64,000 bases of DNA from Monarcha castaneiventris obscurior (taxonomy: Eukaryota > Chordata > Aves > Passeriformes > Monarchidae): positions 1,612,001 through 1,676,000 of the forward strand of contig JAMPIT010000300.1 in assembly GCA_026261815.1 (NCBI GenBank). Direction: 5' to 3'. Positions 36,791 through 47,560 of the stretch are shown here, piece after piece. A program made the position numbers and the translations under genes. The notes under the pieces are model-generated. The model did no database searches. It was not told the origin of the DNA and saw only the letters and a program-made list of their open reading frames with translations. Positions within the stretch are counted from its first letter, which is position 1, and each line of letters opens with the position of its first letter.

Positions 36791-38279
36791 GTCTGTGAGA
36801 ACTTGCCCAATTCCCTTTCCTGTGCCTGAAATCCTCTCCTCTTTTCTCCCTCTGACTCTTCCCACACGTTCAGGTGAGGGAGCTGATCCAAACCCTTGGA
36901 TTGTCCTGACTGAAGGCCCTCCCTTGGGCAGGAGACCCTCACCCCGTGCTCCCAGCATGAGAAGAACCTTGAATATTCCAAGTAATGCTTCTCCATCCCT
37001 ATATTTAATAATGCCATTCCCTTAAAATATGAAAAGCAGAGGGAATATAGAAGTAAATCTAGTGCCTCCATAGCATTATATAAGTAAATCTGGTGCTTAC
37101 CTGGAAGAAAGCACTGCAGGAATACTAAAAGTGAGTTGTTTGGTTTGACAGAGCAAAATGAGCACCTGCCTTCATTACTCTGCTGAAATATGGGCTGCTC
37201 CGAGGCATTTTGATAATTATTTGTGTCATACACTTATTTATTTATTTTGCCTTTAACCCAGCCTAGGCGTGCCAAGGGTTTTGTGGATAAATCCTCACAC
37301 TCTCTGTGTGTGTGTAGGAAGCTGCAAGAGTTCCCTAATTCTTTGTGGAATGACAAGAATCGTTTGTTTGTTGTTTTTATTTTAATCCTGAAAATGAACA
37401 TTGGTAATCACTGTTCTGCGGGGAGGCAGCTCAACACATTCCTGCAAACTCTGCTGAAAGCAAGCACGGGAGATTTCACCCTCGGAAAATATTTTGCAAA
37501 AAATAAGGCGTGAATTTGAACACACAAAATCAATTTTTTTTGCATCCTTGGCAGCGAGAGCCTCACTCAAATTCCTATTAAGCTCTGGGAAGGCTGTTTT
37601 GTGTCAGGAAAGACAAAGTCTTCCTTGGATTTTCTTCCACAGATGCCAGGCTTCTAATGAAAAACCCAGATCTGAGCAAAACTAGTGGGGTTCAGTGTTC
37701 CTTCTGTACCAAGCTGGTAATTAAAGACAGGGAAAAGGAATCCAAAACCCTAAAAATGGATGTGGGCCAAAAAATTTGAATTGGGAATGGGCAATGTCCC
37801 CAGCCCGTGGGTGTTTAACAGCCCTGTCCCTCAGTGGTGTCTCTGCAGACCTGGAATTTCCAGGGTAGGATGCACAGGAGGTTGTAGGGTGGCCATGGAA
37901 ATCTGGCTCCTGGATCCACAGAGGGAACCAGGATGGGGAATTCGGGTTTATACAGCTCCTGAATCCAAGGCACGAGTCAGCAGCAGGATTGCACCTCCCA
38001 GGGGTTGAGGCAACGAGGAGGAATGTGGGATGCAGCTGGAGCACCTTTTCTTTTAAAAATGTCCAAAAAATTATTCCTTTCATATTTTGGCTAGTGGAGG
38101 ATATTTCTTAGAGTCAGGAGGGAACAGGAGGGATGCACTGACCAGTGCCGGACTGGGAGTGCATCTGTGCTGTGTTTGTTTGTGTGAGGGAGCTGGGAAA
38201 GCACCAAATCCTTGGATATCCAGGTCTTCCATAGGCAACACATCCACAGGGTCCAAGTATGGGAGGGGAGACGACAAGG
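36791..38279. other. Single-copy stretch, AT-rich centre
   Basis: Bases 36,980-37,260 and 37,480-37,560 are AT-rich without repeat signature. A short TG run sits at 37,305-37,315. No gene seen. Confidence 0.45.
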
Positions 38280-38587
38280 AAGAGGGAGAGAGATGATTTC
38301 CAAAGGACGGAGGGACAAGACACAGGGAATGGCTTCCCACTGCCACAGGGCAGGGATGGATGGGATATTGGGAAGGAATTGTTCCCTGGGAGGGTGGGCA
38401 GGCCCTGGCACAGGGTGCCCAGAGCAGCTGTGGCTGCCCCTGGATCCCTGGCAGTGCCCAAGGCCAGGTTGGACATTGGGGCTTGGAGCAGCCTGGGACA
38501 GTGGGAGGTGTCCCTGCCATGGCAGGGGTGGGATGGGACATTTAAGGTCTCTCCTAAGCCAAGTTGTCTGGGATTTTGTGATTTTAA
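38280..38587 (+). mobile_element. CR1 LINE 3' fragment
   Basis: It starts in the AGAGATGATTTCCAAAGGAC block, holds the complete core and ends in GTCTGGGATTTTGTGATTTT. In the core it differs from the copy at 46,068 by only about three positions in roughly 190 bases (my count by eye), so the subfamily was active recently. It is a direct repeat of the copy 5 kb upstream at 32,905. Confidence 0.94.
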
Positions 38588-39764
38588 GTGCAAAGCTCCC
38601 GGAGTCAGAGGGAGGCTGAGGATGGGTCCCGTGGGAGCTGTGGGTGCTCTGGCCTCAGACCATCACTCATTCCTGGGGAATGAGTCCCTCCAAACTTGTT
38701 CTCCCACTGCTCTGAGTGTTTTGTCGGGATTCTCGAGGCAGGGAGAGCCTTCCCCTCCATCCTCTCCCCATGGGGCAGCAGGTCCCTGCTGGCACAGTGC
38801 CAGTGGCTCTGGCTGTGCTGCTCCAGGGCTCCGGGGCACCCTGGTATTGCCTGTCAGGGAGATTGGTGGCATCTGAGCTGCCAAACTTCCCGAGTCATTT
38901 CCAAAGCGCCGCTCGCCCGGCCCCGCTCACCGGTGATGAATGGAGTTATTATATCTGCACAATCTCATCCTGCCCCCCAGCAAAACTCCCCGCTGGCTGC
39001 AGCCGGGCTGGGGAGGGCTGGGGAGGCACACGGAGCTCTGATCACATCTGTCTTGCAGGGAGAGGGAGGATTGAGGGCTGCAATAAGCAACATTAAATAG
39101 CCGAGAGTGCGGGATTATAGCTCGGCTGCTGCGCTCTCCCAGCCGCTCTCCGTGGCCTTCCCACCATCCCTGGGCATCCCGGCCGTGGGTGGTGGTTCCT
39201 GGAGCTCTCCTCCCACCTTCTGGTGCATCTCCGGGGGAAAAATCAGCTTGGGTGGCCCTGAGGTGGGGTCACCTCACTGCAAAGGCAGGACTCTCTCCTG
39301 GTTGGGGGCACCAGTGGATGCAGTTCCCAGGCTCTTTTCTCTCCACCTCCACTTCCCAGCTTTGGGAATGCTGTTCCCACAGCAAAGACCAGGTGTCAGG
39401 GCACCTGCTGGAAATGACCTTTCCTCCATGCCCGTGCCGCCCAAAGGGGGCTCATTAACGAGTAAGAATCAGTTAATGCTCCCAGAGCTTTGGGAATGCA
39501 AATCATTCCTGGCTGAAGCCCCACCCGCGGTGTTCCCTCTGCAGCTGCAGCCAGGACAGACGTTCCTGGGACACAGAAGTCACCCCCAGGTAGCAGGAGG
39601 GTGCAAGCCTGGAGAAGGACTGCAGAGCATGGCCTGGAGCCCCAAAGGTTGGGCAGGAGCTCCTGGGCTCCTCCAGCTCCCACAGGGATGGTGCCACCGA
39701 TGGAAGGGGTGATGTGCATGTTGGGACTGGGGTTCAGGTGTCCTTATGGGCACAGGGATGGTGA
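38588..39764. other. Single-copy stretch, partly CpG-rich
   Basis: Bases 38,885-39,190 contain a cluster of CpG dinucleotides around an AT-rich centre (TTATTATATC at about 38,946). It may be a regulatory element. No coding gene is supported. Confidence 0.35.
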
Positions 39765-39958
39765 CCAGGCTGTGGCCCTGGCACAGGGTGCCCAGAGCAG
39801 CTGTGGCTGCCCCTGGATCCCTGGCAGTGCCCAAGGCCAGGTTGGACACTGGGGCTTGGAGCAGCCTGGGACAGTGGGAGGTGTCCCAGCCCATGGAATG
39901 AGACGAGATTTAACGCCCTTTCCATTGCATTCCATGATTCTATGATCCCAGGATTCCA
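39765..39958 (+). mobile_element. CR1 LINE 3' fragment
   Basis: It starts abruptly at GCTGTGGCCCTGGCACAGGG and ends with ATTCCATGATTCTATGATCC. That preserves the octamer-like ATTCTATG tail better than most local copies. It lies just upstream of the CpG island at 40,080. Confidence 0.9.
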
Positions 39959-40079
39959 TGATTTGTGTGCCAGAGGAGCAATCAGCAATGCCGGTGTCAC
40001 AAAGGGTGCGGGCAGCGTTCCAGCAGCGCGGGGAAGGATGGGGGATAGAATTCTATGGAAAAGGCACCTGGACACTCTC

Positions 40080-40480
40080 CCTCTGCGTGTTTTTACCCCC
40101 GCAGCCCCCGAGAGAGCCGCGGGTGGGCTCGGGGGTGCGGCAGCGGGCTCAGCATCCCCAGCCGGGGACTGGCAGCAGGGGCTGGCGCGGCTTGCGGCCC
40201 CCGGAGCCGGCCCTGGGGGCTGCGCTTCCCCTGCTCCCGGCGTGGGCTGTGGGAACCTCCGGCCCCGGCCCCGCACCGGCGGCGCGATGCTCCGCTGGAG
40301 CCGCGCTCGGGGAAAGTGTGGGAAGAAGGGCTGGGAAAGGCACGGCAGCGTCCCCCCGGAGCCGGGGCACAGCACAATTCCCACCCCCGGGAAGAGCAGA
40401 GCGGGGTTAACCCTTTGCGGGATGGGGAGGCCGGGACTGGGGGTGCGGGACGGGACTCGGTGCCTGCCCCGACCCGAACG
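40080..40480. promoter_or_regulatory. CpG island
   Basis: I count roughly 32 CpG dinucleotides in 40,081-40,420, at about 70% G+C, far above the surrounding DNA. Cores include GGCGCGGCTTGCGG and GCACCGGCGGCGCGATGC. There is no obvious TATA box. In birds such islands often mark promoters, but I see no first exon with recognisable coding sequence, so a noncoding transcript or a distal gene's start remains possible. Confidence 0.5.
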
Positions 40481-40481
40481 A

Positions 40482-40873
40482 GGGGCACCGGGACACCCCT
40501 GCCCGTCCCTATCCAAACAGGGGGCATTGGGGACACCCCTGCCCGTCCCTATCCAAGCAGGGGGCACCGGGACACCCCTGCCCGTCCCTATCCAAACAGA
40601 GGGCACCGGGACACCCCTGCCCGTCCCTATCCAACCAGGGGGCACCGGGACACCCCTGCCCGTCCCTATCCAAGCAGGGGGCACCGGGACACCCCTGCCC
40701 GTCCCTATCCAAACAGAGGGCACCGGGACACCCCTGCCCGTCCCTACCCAAACAAGGGGCATTGGGACACCCCTGCCCGTCCCTATCCAAGCAGGGGGCA
40801 CCGGGACACCCCTGCCCGTCCCTATCCAAACAAGGGGCACTGGGGACAGCTTTTCCCACCCCTGCCCGTGCCA
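40482..40873. repeat. 39-base minisatellite, nine full copies plus one degenerate
   Basis: Units start at 40482, 40521, 40561, 40600, 40639, 40678, 40717, 40756 and 40795, with a degenerate tenth from 40834. Each unit reads GGGGCACCGGGACACCCCTG, then CCCGTCCCTATCCAAACAG or a close variant. Because 39 is 13 codons, frames stay open across the array, giving apparent proteins of 335-392 residues on both strands. Four junctions match 13 of 14 positions of the CTCF core CCASYAGRKGGCRS. Confidence 0.95.
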
Positions 40874-42829
40874 GGGACACTGTGGCAGCCCTGCCCACAG
40901 GAGCATCCTCACAGCGATGCCACCAGCATCAGCTTTGACCCCTCATTAAAAGCTCAGAGTGACCGAGCAGCGAGTCCCAGGGAGGGCTGGAAAAGGCTTT
41001 TGCTGTCGTGTCCAGGTGGGATCAGAGGCTGGAAACCCAACAAGGCACTTTCTCATCCTGGAACAGCACCACAGGCCCCCTTCCTCCCCGAGTGACAGCC
41101 CTGCCAAGACACTGTCACACATTCCCAGGCAGCATTAGAGGAGCGGGGAGCGATGGCAGCGAATTTGCATTAAAAATGGTCACGTTGGCATTTGCTTGGT
41201 GCTGAACATTGCTGCTCTTCAAAGCAGCACACATTTCACAGGGAAAGGAGAGGAAGGAGCACACTGTCCCAGGTATGAGACCGATGCTTTTGTCCCGAGC
41301 AATTTTCATCTTAAGAATAAAAGAACTGCATAAAGGAAAATACTGCTGAGCACGTTGGTTTGCAATTTTCCAGCCTTTAAAGGCTGGTCCCATCACTTTC
41401 CTCCCAGAGAGGTTTGTTCTCTGGCCCCTGAGGACACTGTTTCCTTGCCAGATCCTAATTTTCAAACCTCAGCTCTTTCAGCCCGTTCCAATAAACATCA
41501 CAAGAATGTTGCTAAATAGGGAAAGCGCTTTTTTTTTTTTTTTGTTCTCCTTAAGCCTTAAGAAGGAGGGAAAGATTTTGTTAAATGTTAAAAAAAGGAT
41601 TACTGCGGGCTGAGGCGCTGTTTATCCAAGCAGGGAGGGTTTGCAGAGGTAAGGAAGGGTTAAACCTATTAGAGCTGGGGCAGTGGGCCTGGATGAGGCT
41701 GGAAAATCAAGGAATGTTGGTAGTGGGGGTGGAATGAGTGGGATGTTTGCAGTGCCCCTGTGTAGTTCCCGAGGATGGGATGAAAATGCCCATGACCATC
41801 AGTCTGTTTCAGGCCGATTCAAGGCTCTTGCTTGTCCTTTCCTATATTCCAACATCCCTGCTCCATCCCCACCAGGCCAAGGCTGTGGCTTTGGGCACGG
41901 GGAGCAGACTCTGAGCCTGCCTGAAGAATGCCACACTTATTAGTGATTATTTTAATGAAGTGAAAGCTCATCAGTGGCTCTGGAAACGGAGAAGCTGCTG
42001 GAAAGCTCCAGCTGCACCGTGCTGGGGACTCTGGGCTTGGCTGAGTGACCCTTTGTGGCATCACCGGGGTGGCTGGGGAAGCCCAGCTTCATTCCCTGGA
42101 ATGTTCCAGCAGCTCCATGGGTGAGCAAACCCCCAAAAGGAGCCACTAAAGCTTTGAGAGAAACCCAAAACCCTGGAGTAGAAGATGCTGCAGGAGCTGC
42201 AGGGCTTTGCCCTCTCAGGGGGAGGTGAGAGCTGAGTTGATTGGGGTGGAAAATTCCTGAGATTTGCAAGTTAAAGAGAGACAAATGAGTCGTAAGAGGT
42301 CGGTGCTTTCCTGGGTCAGGGGCTTTATCCAGCCATAAATTCCTTGCTTGTTCCCAGGATGTGGAAATTTGGCGTTTCCTGCCTGAGCTGATGAGGTTTC
42401 CTGGCTCGAAGTGTGGCCTGGGAATGCCTGGAAATGCTGGGAAGGGAGGAGCGTTAATCCAGGGATAGCACCTGCATGGAGGGTAACCACGCATCCCGAA
42501 TTTTGTGCAATTCCAAGTGTAACACAGCGATGATTCGATGTGCTCACACACCTCATGAAAATGATTTGAATTTAATGCAAAAATAAGCATCTGTGACCAT
42601 CTCGATCCCTGACCCATCTGCCTATTGCAGCGGATCCCAGAGGCTGGAATTCTGTTCCTAAATTCCCCACCACAACATGGAATCTCATTTTAACTCGTGG
42701 TTTTCTTTCTCTTTTTCCTGCTCCTCTATTTGCGATTTCAGTCAGCCGAGCACTTGCCACGCACTGAGACATCCCTTTAACTCCCATTCCTGGATGTAAT
42801 TTCTCGGAATTTTTGTGAAATCCATCTGC
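40874..42829. other. Single-copy stretch, no gene seen
   Basis: Bases 41,150-41,600 are AT-leaning, with a T run at 41,530-41,543. Bases 41,940-42,620 have open frames on the minus strand without recognisable domains. Confidence 0.45.
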
Positions 42830-42950
42830 ATGGATCCCAGGGCATACAAATCCAATGACACCATTCTAATCAGCCTTAAATGCTGCAGCAGCCCGCTCCC
42901 ATTTAAGCTAATAGCTCCCAGCAGGCAAAGGTTGTTATCCTTTATGGACC
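42830..42950. promoter_or_regulatory. Candidate conserved noncoding element
   Basis: Dense transcription factor-like words occur without repeat signature: AATGACA, CTAATCAG, TTAAATGCTGCAG, AAGCTAATAG and GCAAAGGTTGTTATCC. The last resembles a SOX/TCF-type site. The assignment is inference from motif density. Confidence 0.28.
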
Positions 42951-43691
42951 AGCCCTCTGGGGAGCCACAGGGAACAGCTTGGAACAACAGGGAATGCATT
43001 TGGAAGTTGCCAAACTTTACTTACTGCCTCGCAGGGCCTTGGGATTTGGGGATTTTTAATTTTTTTAAAATTTATTTTCCCTTCCCTACGTGCACGGCAA
43101 AGATTTCTGAGCTCGTCTAAAATGGGAATTTCAGTTTGTGATTGCAAATTCCCAGGGTTATCGGCTCTCACCTGTGTGGGCACCTGGAACATCTTGGATT
43201 ATCTGTTTTTTAGCAGAGGAGAAAACTCGAGGGACCTCCAGCCTGAGAAATCCCGGCGAGCTGTGGGGATTCACACGTGGCCTTCCAGGCAGGGAGGTTG
43301 GAGGCAAGATCCTTGGGAATGCCAGAGCTCTGCTAACAGGTTTGTAAATGGAGGTGCTTTGCTTTAAAAGGGGATATTTATTGGGCGTGCCGGTGGAATG
43401 AAAACGAGCACAGATGGGGGATAAATCTCCCTGAGCAGCAGTGCAGCACTCCCGGATCCTTCAATATGCAGATTTTAGCACCTTTAGGCCTTCCCAGCAG
43501 CTCTGGGGGTGGGACAGGAGGCCTCACCCAGCACAGGAGGAGCTGCCAGCTCCTGTCCAGCCACTGCCTTTCCCAGCTGCTTGGAATTTCCCAGGATCTG
43601 ACACTGAGCTTTCTCCACATTGGTCCCTGCTCAGAGGCTGGGCCAGTAATGAGGAGAGGGGTTTGGATGAAAGGAAAATATTTCAAGGAAT
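42951..43691. other. Single-copy stretch, no gene seen
   Basis: A T/A-rich tract lies at 43,050-43,080. No gene or repeat recognised. Confidence 0.45.
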
Positions 43692-44130
43692 TCCAGAATC
43701 ATTGAGGTAGGAAAGACCTCCAGACCTCCAGGATGATCGAGTCCAAGCTGTGCCCGATGCCCACCTTGTCCCCAGCCCAGAGCACTGAGTGCCGCCTCCA
43801 GGAATTCCTTGGACACCTCCAGGGATGGGGGCTCCAAACCTCCCTGGGCAGCCCCTGCCAAGGCCTGAGCACCCTTTCCATGGAGAAATTCCTGCTGCTG
43901 TCCAACCTGAGCCTCCCCTGGCCCAGCCTGAGGCTGTTCCCTCTCCTCCTGTCCCTGTTCCCTGGGAGCAGAGCCTGACCCCCCTGGCTGCCCCCTCCTG
44001 TCAGGGACTTGTGCAGAGCCACAAGGTCCCCCCTGAGCCTCCTTTTCTCCAGGCTGAGCCCCTTTCCCAGCTCCCTCAGCCACTCCTGGGGCTCCAGCCC
44101 CTTCCCCTGCTCTGTTCCCTGCCCTGGACA
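43692..44130 (-). mobile_element. CR1 LINE 3' fragment (minus), second main subfamily
   Basis: This subfamily differs from the one at 38,280. Its blocks on the plus strand are CAGAATCATTGAGGTAGGAA, GGACACCTCCAGGGATGGGG, TCCAAACCTCCCTGGGCAGC, CCTTTCCATGGAGAAATTCC and CTTTTCTCCAGGCTGAGCCC. Read on the minus strand they are the CR1 3' end. The same subfamily recurs, in the same orientation, at 55,738 and 63,134. Confidence 0.93.
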
Positions 44131-45439
44131 CGCTCCTCAAATCTCTTTGTACCATCAGAAGTCCTGCCAGGGAATACCCCGGAGAGTGCCAGGAAAAGCC
44201 ATTTCATGGCACATTTCTCATGTACAACACCTCAAATGCAAAATCTGCTCAGGGCAGGAACGCCTGAACCTGTTTTGGACCCACAGGTTCAAAGGTGGGT
44301 GGGGAGCTGGCTGCTCATTTGTGGAGCCCGGAGCAAATTTGGGCACCTCACGCTCGCAGCTTGGCTGGAGATGCCTCTCTGTGTTGCCTGCTGCACCCTG
44401 GACTCCCAGAGAGAGCATTCCTGATGGAATCCGAGCTCTGGGAGCTGGGGCTGGCAGCCTGAGGGCTCTGCCTGCTCTGCAGAGGATCTGCAGCCTGGCT
44501 GGGGCTCAGTGTCTAAGCCAAGCTGTTGAAGCCTCCATTCAGCCCAGCTCTTTCCAGAGCTGAGGGGGAAAGAAAGGAAAATGGGATATTTTCATGGGAA
44601 TCCTTCCTGGCTACAGACTAATTCGGAACAGGGAAGAAGAGGGTCCATCTCCTGGTGGCACATCCCAGCTCCCTGGAGGGGCCTGGGAGCAGGGGGGGCT
44701 CTCCCAAAGGCCCAGCAGTTCAAAGCTCGTGCATTGTCCTCTTCCCCGCCACCGATCCACACAAACCTGGCCATATTTCAACCTTCTGTGCCCACCTAAA
44801 CTCTGTGGCTTTATTTTCACCACAGGCTCTTTGTTCCTGGATGCTCTGGAAAGGGAATTAATGCCTAATCCTTCTATATGTGACTCCATGCTTTGCATAT
44901 CATCCCCGTGTCCCTTGTCCCCAACATCTTCCCTTTTGTGACGAGCTGAGCTCGTGTCTGAACTCTTCCCTGATCCTGGAAGGTTTTTTCCTCTCGTCCT
45001 GGGAGATTACAACTAATTCAGTGCCCAGCCATGCATGCCAAAATTTAAATAATAAATCATCTCTCCCTGCCAGCAAACACCCCTGGACACGATGGCAAAA
45101 CCCCGCTCCTTCCCGGGAAAATGGGGCTCTGCCTCAGCCAGAAAATTCTGGGAATTGGGGACCGGGGGCGCTTCCCACCTGCCTGCCCATCCCCCCTCCC
45201 TTCCCTGCTCGTCTCGGCTGTGCTCTGAAGGAAATGATTGCGTTGGGATCCTCCACATGCCAGGGAAGGGAACAGGAGAGCCCAGAGGAGCCGATGTGGG
45301 GCGAGGATTGAAAGGAAGATGCAACAAAAACTGGGAGCAGGGAACAAAACCTGGGGTGCAGGAGGATGAGAGTCGGTGTGTGACCCACGTGCCAGTGTGC
45401 TAAATTCCCCTCTCCACCAGCGTGAAAGGGTTTTATCCT
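44131..45439. other. Single-copy stretch, no gene seen
   Basis: GC-rich with open frames of up to 184 codons. No recognised gene or repeat. Confidence 0.45.
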
Positions 45440-45665
45440 TTAACCAACACCGTGGTGAGAGGTTTATTCAAGTAGAAAATTTTTAATTGCATTCTCTTGT
45501 AGTCAAATATTAATGGAAGGACCTTGTACAAATAAAAGTGAATAATGCAACAGCTTAGCTGACAACATTGTTTCACATTCATTGCAGATTGTGAACCTTC
45601 ATTAAAATGGATTATTTTTGCTTTGGAGATTTAACCAGCAACATGACTTTCCCCTCTCGCTGGCC
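45440..45665. other. AT-rich island, candidate conserved noncoding element
   Basis: AT-rich with TTTAATTGCATT, AAATATTAATGG, GTGAATAATGCAAC, AACATTGTTTC (SOX-like) and TTCATTAAAATGG words, bounded by GC-rich DNA and no repeat. Function is inferred from composition only. Confidence 0.28.
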
Positions 45666-46067
45666 CTGTTCTGCCTGAGCCCGCAGAGAGCTCGGGCCAA
45701 GGAGGAGCTTGCAAAATTAATTCCGAAAGAAGAGGCTGAAACTTCCAGGACGTGAATTCTCCTCATCCCCTCGGCTCAGAGGAGAGTTCAGCACGGAAAT
45801 CATCAGGAAAGGGGTTGGAGCAGAGCCCTGCCGTGGAGGAGGGCTCGGGGGAACGGGGCAAGGCTTGGGAAAGGCAGGGAAGGATCTAAGCAGTGACCTG
45901 CTGGAAAGGAATCCAAGGTGATCCCAAACCCAAGGGGGTCATGGGGGGCCTTTGCTTTAGGATGACAGCTCCACTCAGGAGGGTCAGCTGCTCCTTCTGG
46001 GCCAGCCAGGACAGCCTGAGGGATCTGAGGGCATCTCTGGCTCAGCCCAGCCCAGAGCACTCCTGGT
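45666..46067. other. Single-copy stretch, no gene seen
   Basis: No gene or repeat recognised before the CR1 tail at 46,068. Confidence 0.45.
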
Positions 46068-46675
46068 CACAGAATCCCAGAATGGTTTGGGGTGGAAGGG
46101 AAAATTCAAAGCCCATCCCATCCCACCCCTGCCATGGCAGGGGCACCTCCCACTGTCCCAGGCTGCTCCCAGCCCCAATGTCCAGCCTGGCCTTGGGCAC
46201 TGCCAGGGATCCAGGGGCAGCCACAGCTGCTCTGGGCACCCTGTGCCAGGGCCTGCCCACCCTCCCAGGGAACAATTCCTTCCCAATATCCCATCCATCC
46301 CTGCCCTCTGGCAGTGGGAAGCCATTCCCTGGGTCCTGTCCCTCCAGCCCTTGGAAATTGTCTCTCTCCATGTTTCCTGTGGCTCCTTCAGGCCCTGCAA
46401 GGCCCCAGGGAGGTCACCCCAAAGCTTCTCCTCTCCAGGCTGAACAATCCCAGCTCTGCCAGCTTTTCCTCCCAGCAGAGCTGCTCCATCCCTCTGCTCA
46501 TCCTGGAGCCTCCTCTGGCCTGGCTCCAGCAGCTCCAGGTCCTTCCTGTGCTGGGCCCAGGGCTGGGGCAGCTCTGCAGGTGGGGTCTCAGCTGAGGGGG
46601 CACAGGGGCAGAATCCCCCCTGTCCTGCTATGGGATCAGCCCAGGACAGGTTTGGCTTTCCTGTGCCACCACAAG
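46068..46675 (-). mobile_element. CR1 LINE 3' fragment (minus), longest copy
   Basis: It begins at the tail complement GGTCACAGAATCCCAGAATG and runs about 600 bases. The 5' part includes AGCTGAGGGGGCACAGGGGC and GGATCAGCCCAGGACAGGTT, the complement of the reverse transcriptase C-terminus. No intact enzyme frame remains. A 427-codon plus-strand frame (45,893-47,176), the longest in the window, is antisense to it and is not supported as a gene. Confidence 0.95.
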
Positions 46676-47239
46676 GATTTTCCCCACTCCCAGCTCTCTC
46701 TGCTCTGCCTGTGCTGTCCCAAAGCTTTGGGGCCTCTGGGCCTGCAGTGTCCCCGCTCCTCACACAGCCCTGGGTCCCATTCCCAATCCCAGCTCTGTGA
46801 CTGTCCCCACGGAATGTCCCAGGCAGCTCCAGCAAAGCCCCTCTGCAGGAAGGGATCCCAGACCCACAGCAGCTGTTTAAACCTCTCCAAGCCTGGGAGC
46901 AGCCTCACACTCTCACATGGGAAGCACGAGGCAGGAGGCTCCCCCAGGAGCAGAGTGCAGCTCTGCAGCCCCAAAGCATCACTCTTCTCCCCAGAATTCC
47001 AGAGGGATGCAGCCCCAGCGCTCAGCTGGCCACAGCATTGTTGTGTTTGTGGGCACAAAGGAGCCCCCACTGATTGTCCCCAAAAAACCCTTTCTCCTCA
47101 CTCGTCTGCGTACTGCTTGGCTGGGAAGTGGAAGCTGTTCCCAATCTCTCCAGCCACACGTTTTCCTCGTGCCTAACCCGGGATTAATTGGGTTTGGAGC
47201 TGTGGCTGTGGGAAGGCTCTGATGTCCTCCAGTGCAGTT
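46676..47239. other. Unassigned stretch beside CR1
   Basis: GC-rich and stop-poor on the plus strand, with no recognised gene. It does not match the CR1 reverse transcriptase region and may be unique or an older unrecognised repeat. Confidence 0.35.
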
Positions 47240-47560
47240 TGACTCCCGAGTTCCTTGGCAATTCTAATTCCTCGCTTACATTTCGAACAGCAATTCCTTG
47301 TTATTTTTAGTCCTAAAACATTATGAACATAGAGGAAACCAGACACCTACAGAAGTTGCCCCTGTGCAAAATTATGAATGATTCAAAAGTGCTGTCGCAA
47401 TTGCCAAGCTCTCCTGTTCTAAAAAGCTTTGTAATATTCACAGTATGGGCTTGGCTGGCTCCTGAGCAGTGCAAAACACCCGGCAGAAATTAATTGTCGA
47501 GCCCTGAATTTACCCTCAGGGAATCAAAGATAAAAGCACCGAGATCAGGGGGCGACAAGG
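47240..47560. other. Candidate conserved noncoding element
   Basis: AT-leaning, repeat-free block with GTTATTTTTAGTCC, CAAAATTATGAATGATTC, TTGTAATATTCACAG and GAAATTAATTGTCGAG words. Composition contrasts with GC-rich flanks. Conservation is not tested. Confidence 0.25.

Noticed and set aside
36310..37233. 307-codon minus-strand frame
   Set aside because: It is largely antisense to a GC-rich CR1 region and shows no domain or splice context.
39734..40912. 392-codon minus-strand frame rich in Gly, Pro and Arg repeats (and 335/346-codon plus-strand frames)
   Set aside because: They exist because the 39-base repeat is a multiple of three. Several frames on both strands are open at once and part of the minus frame is antisense CR1.
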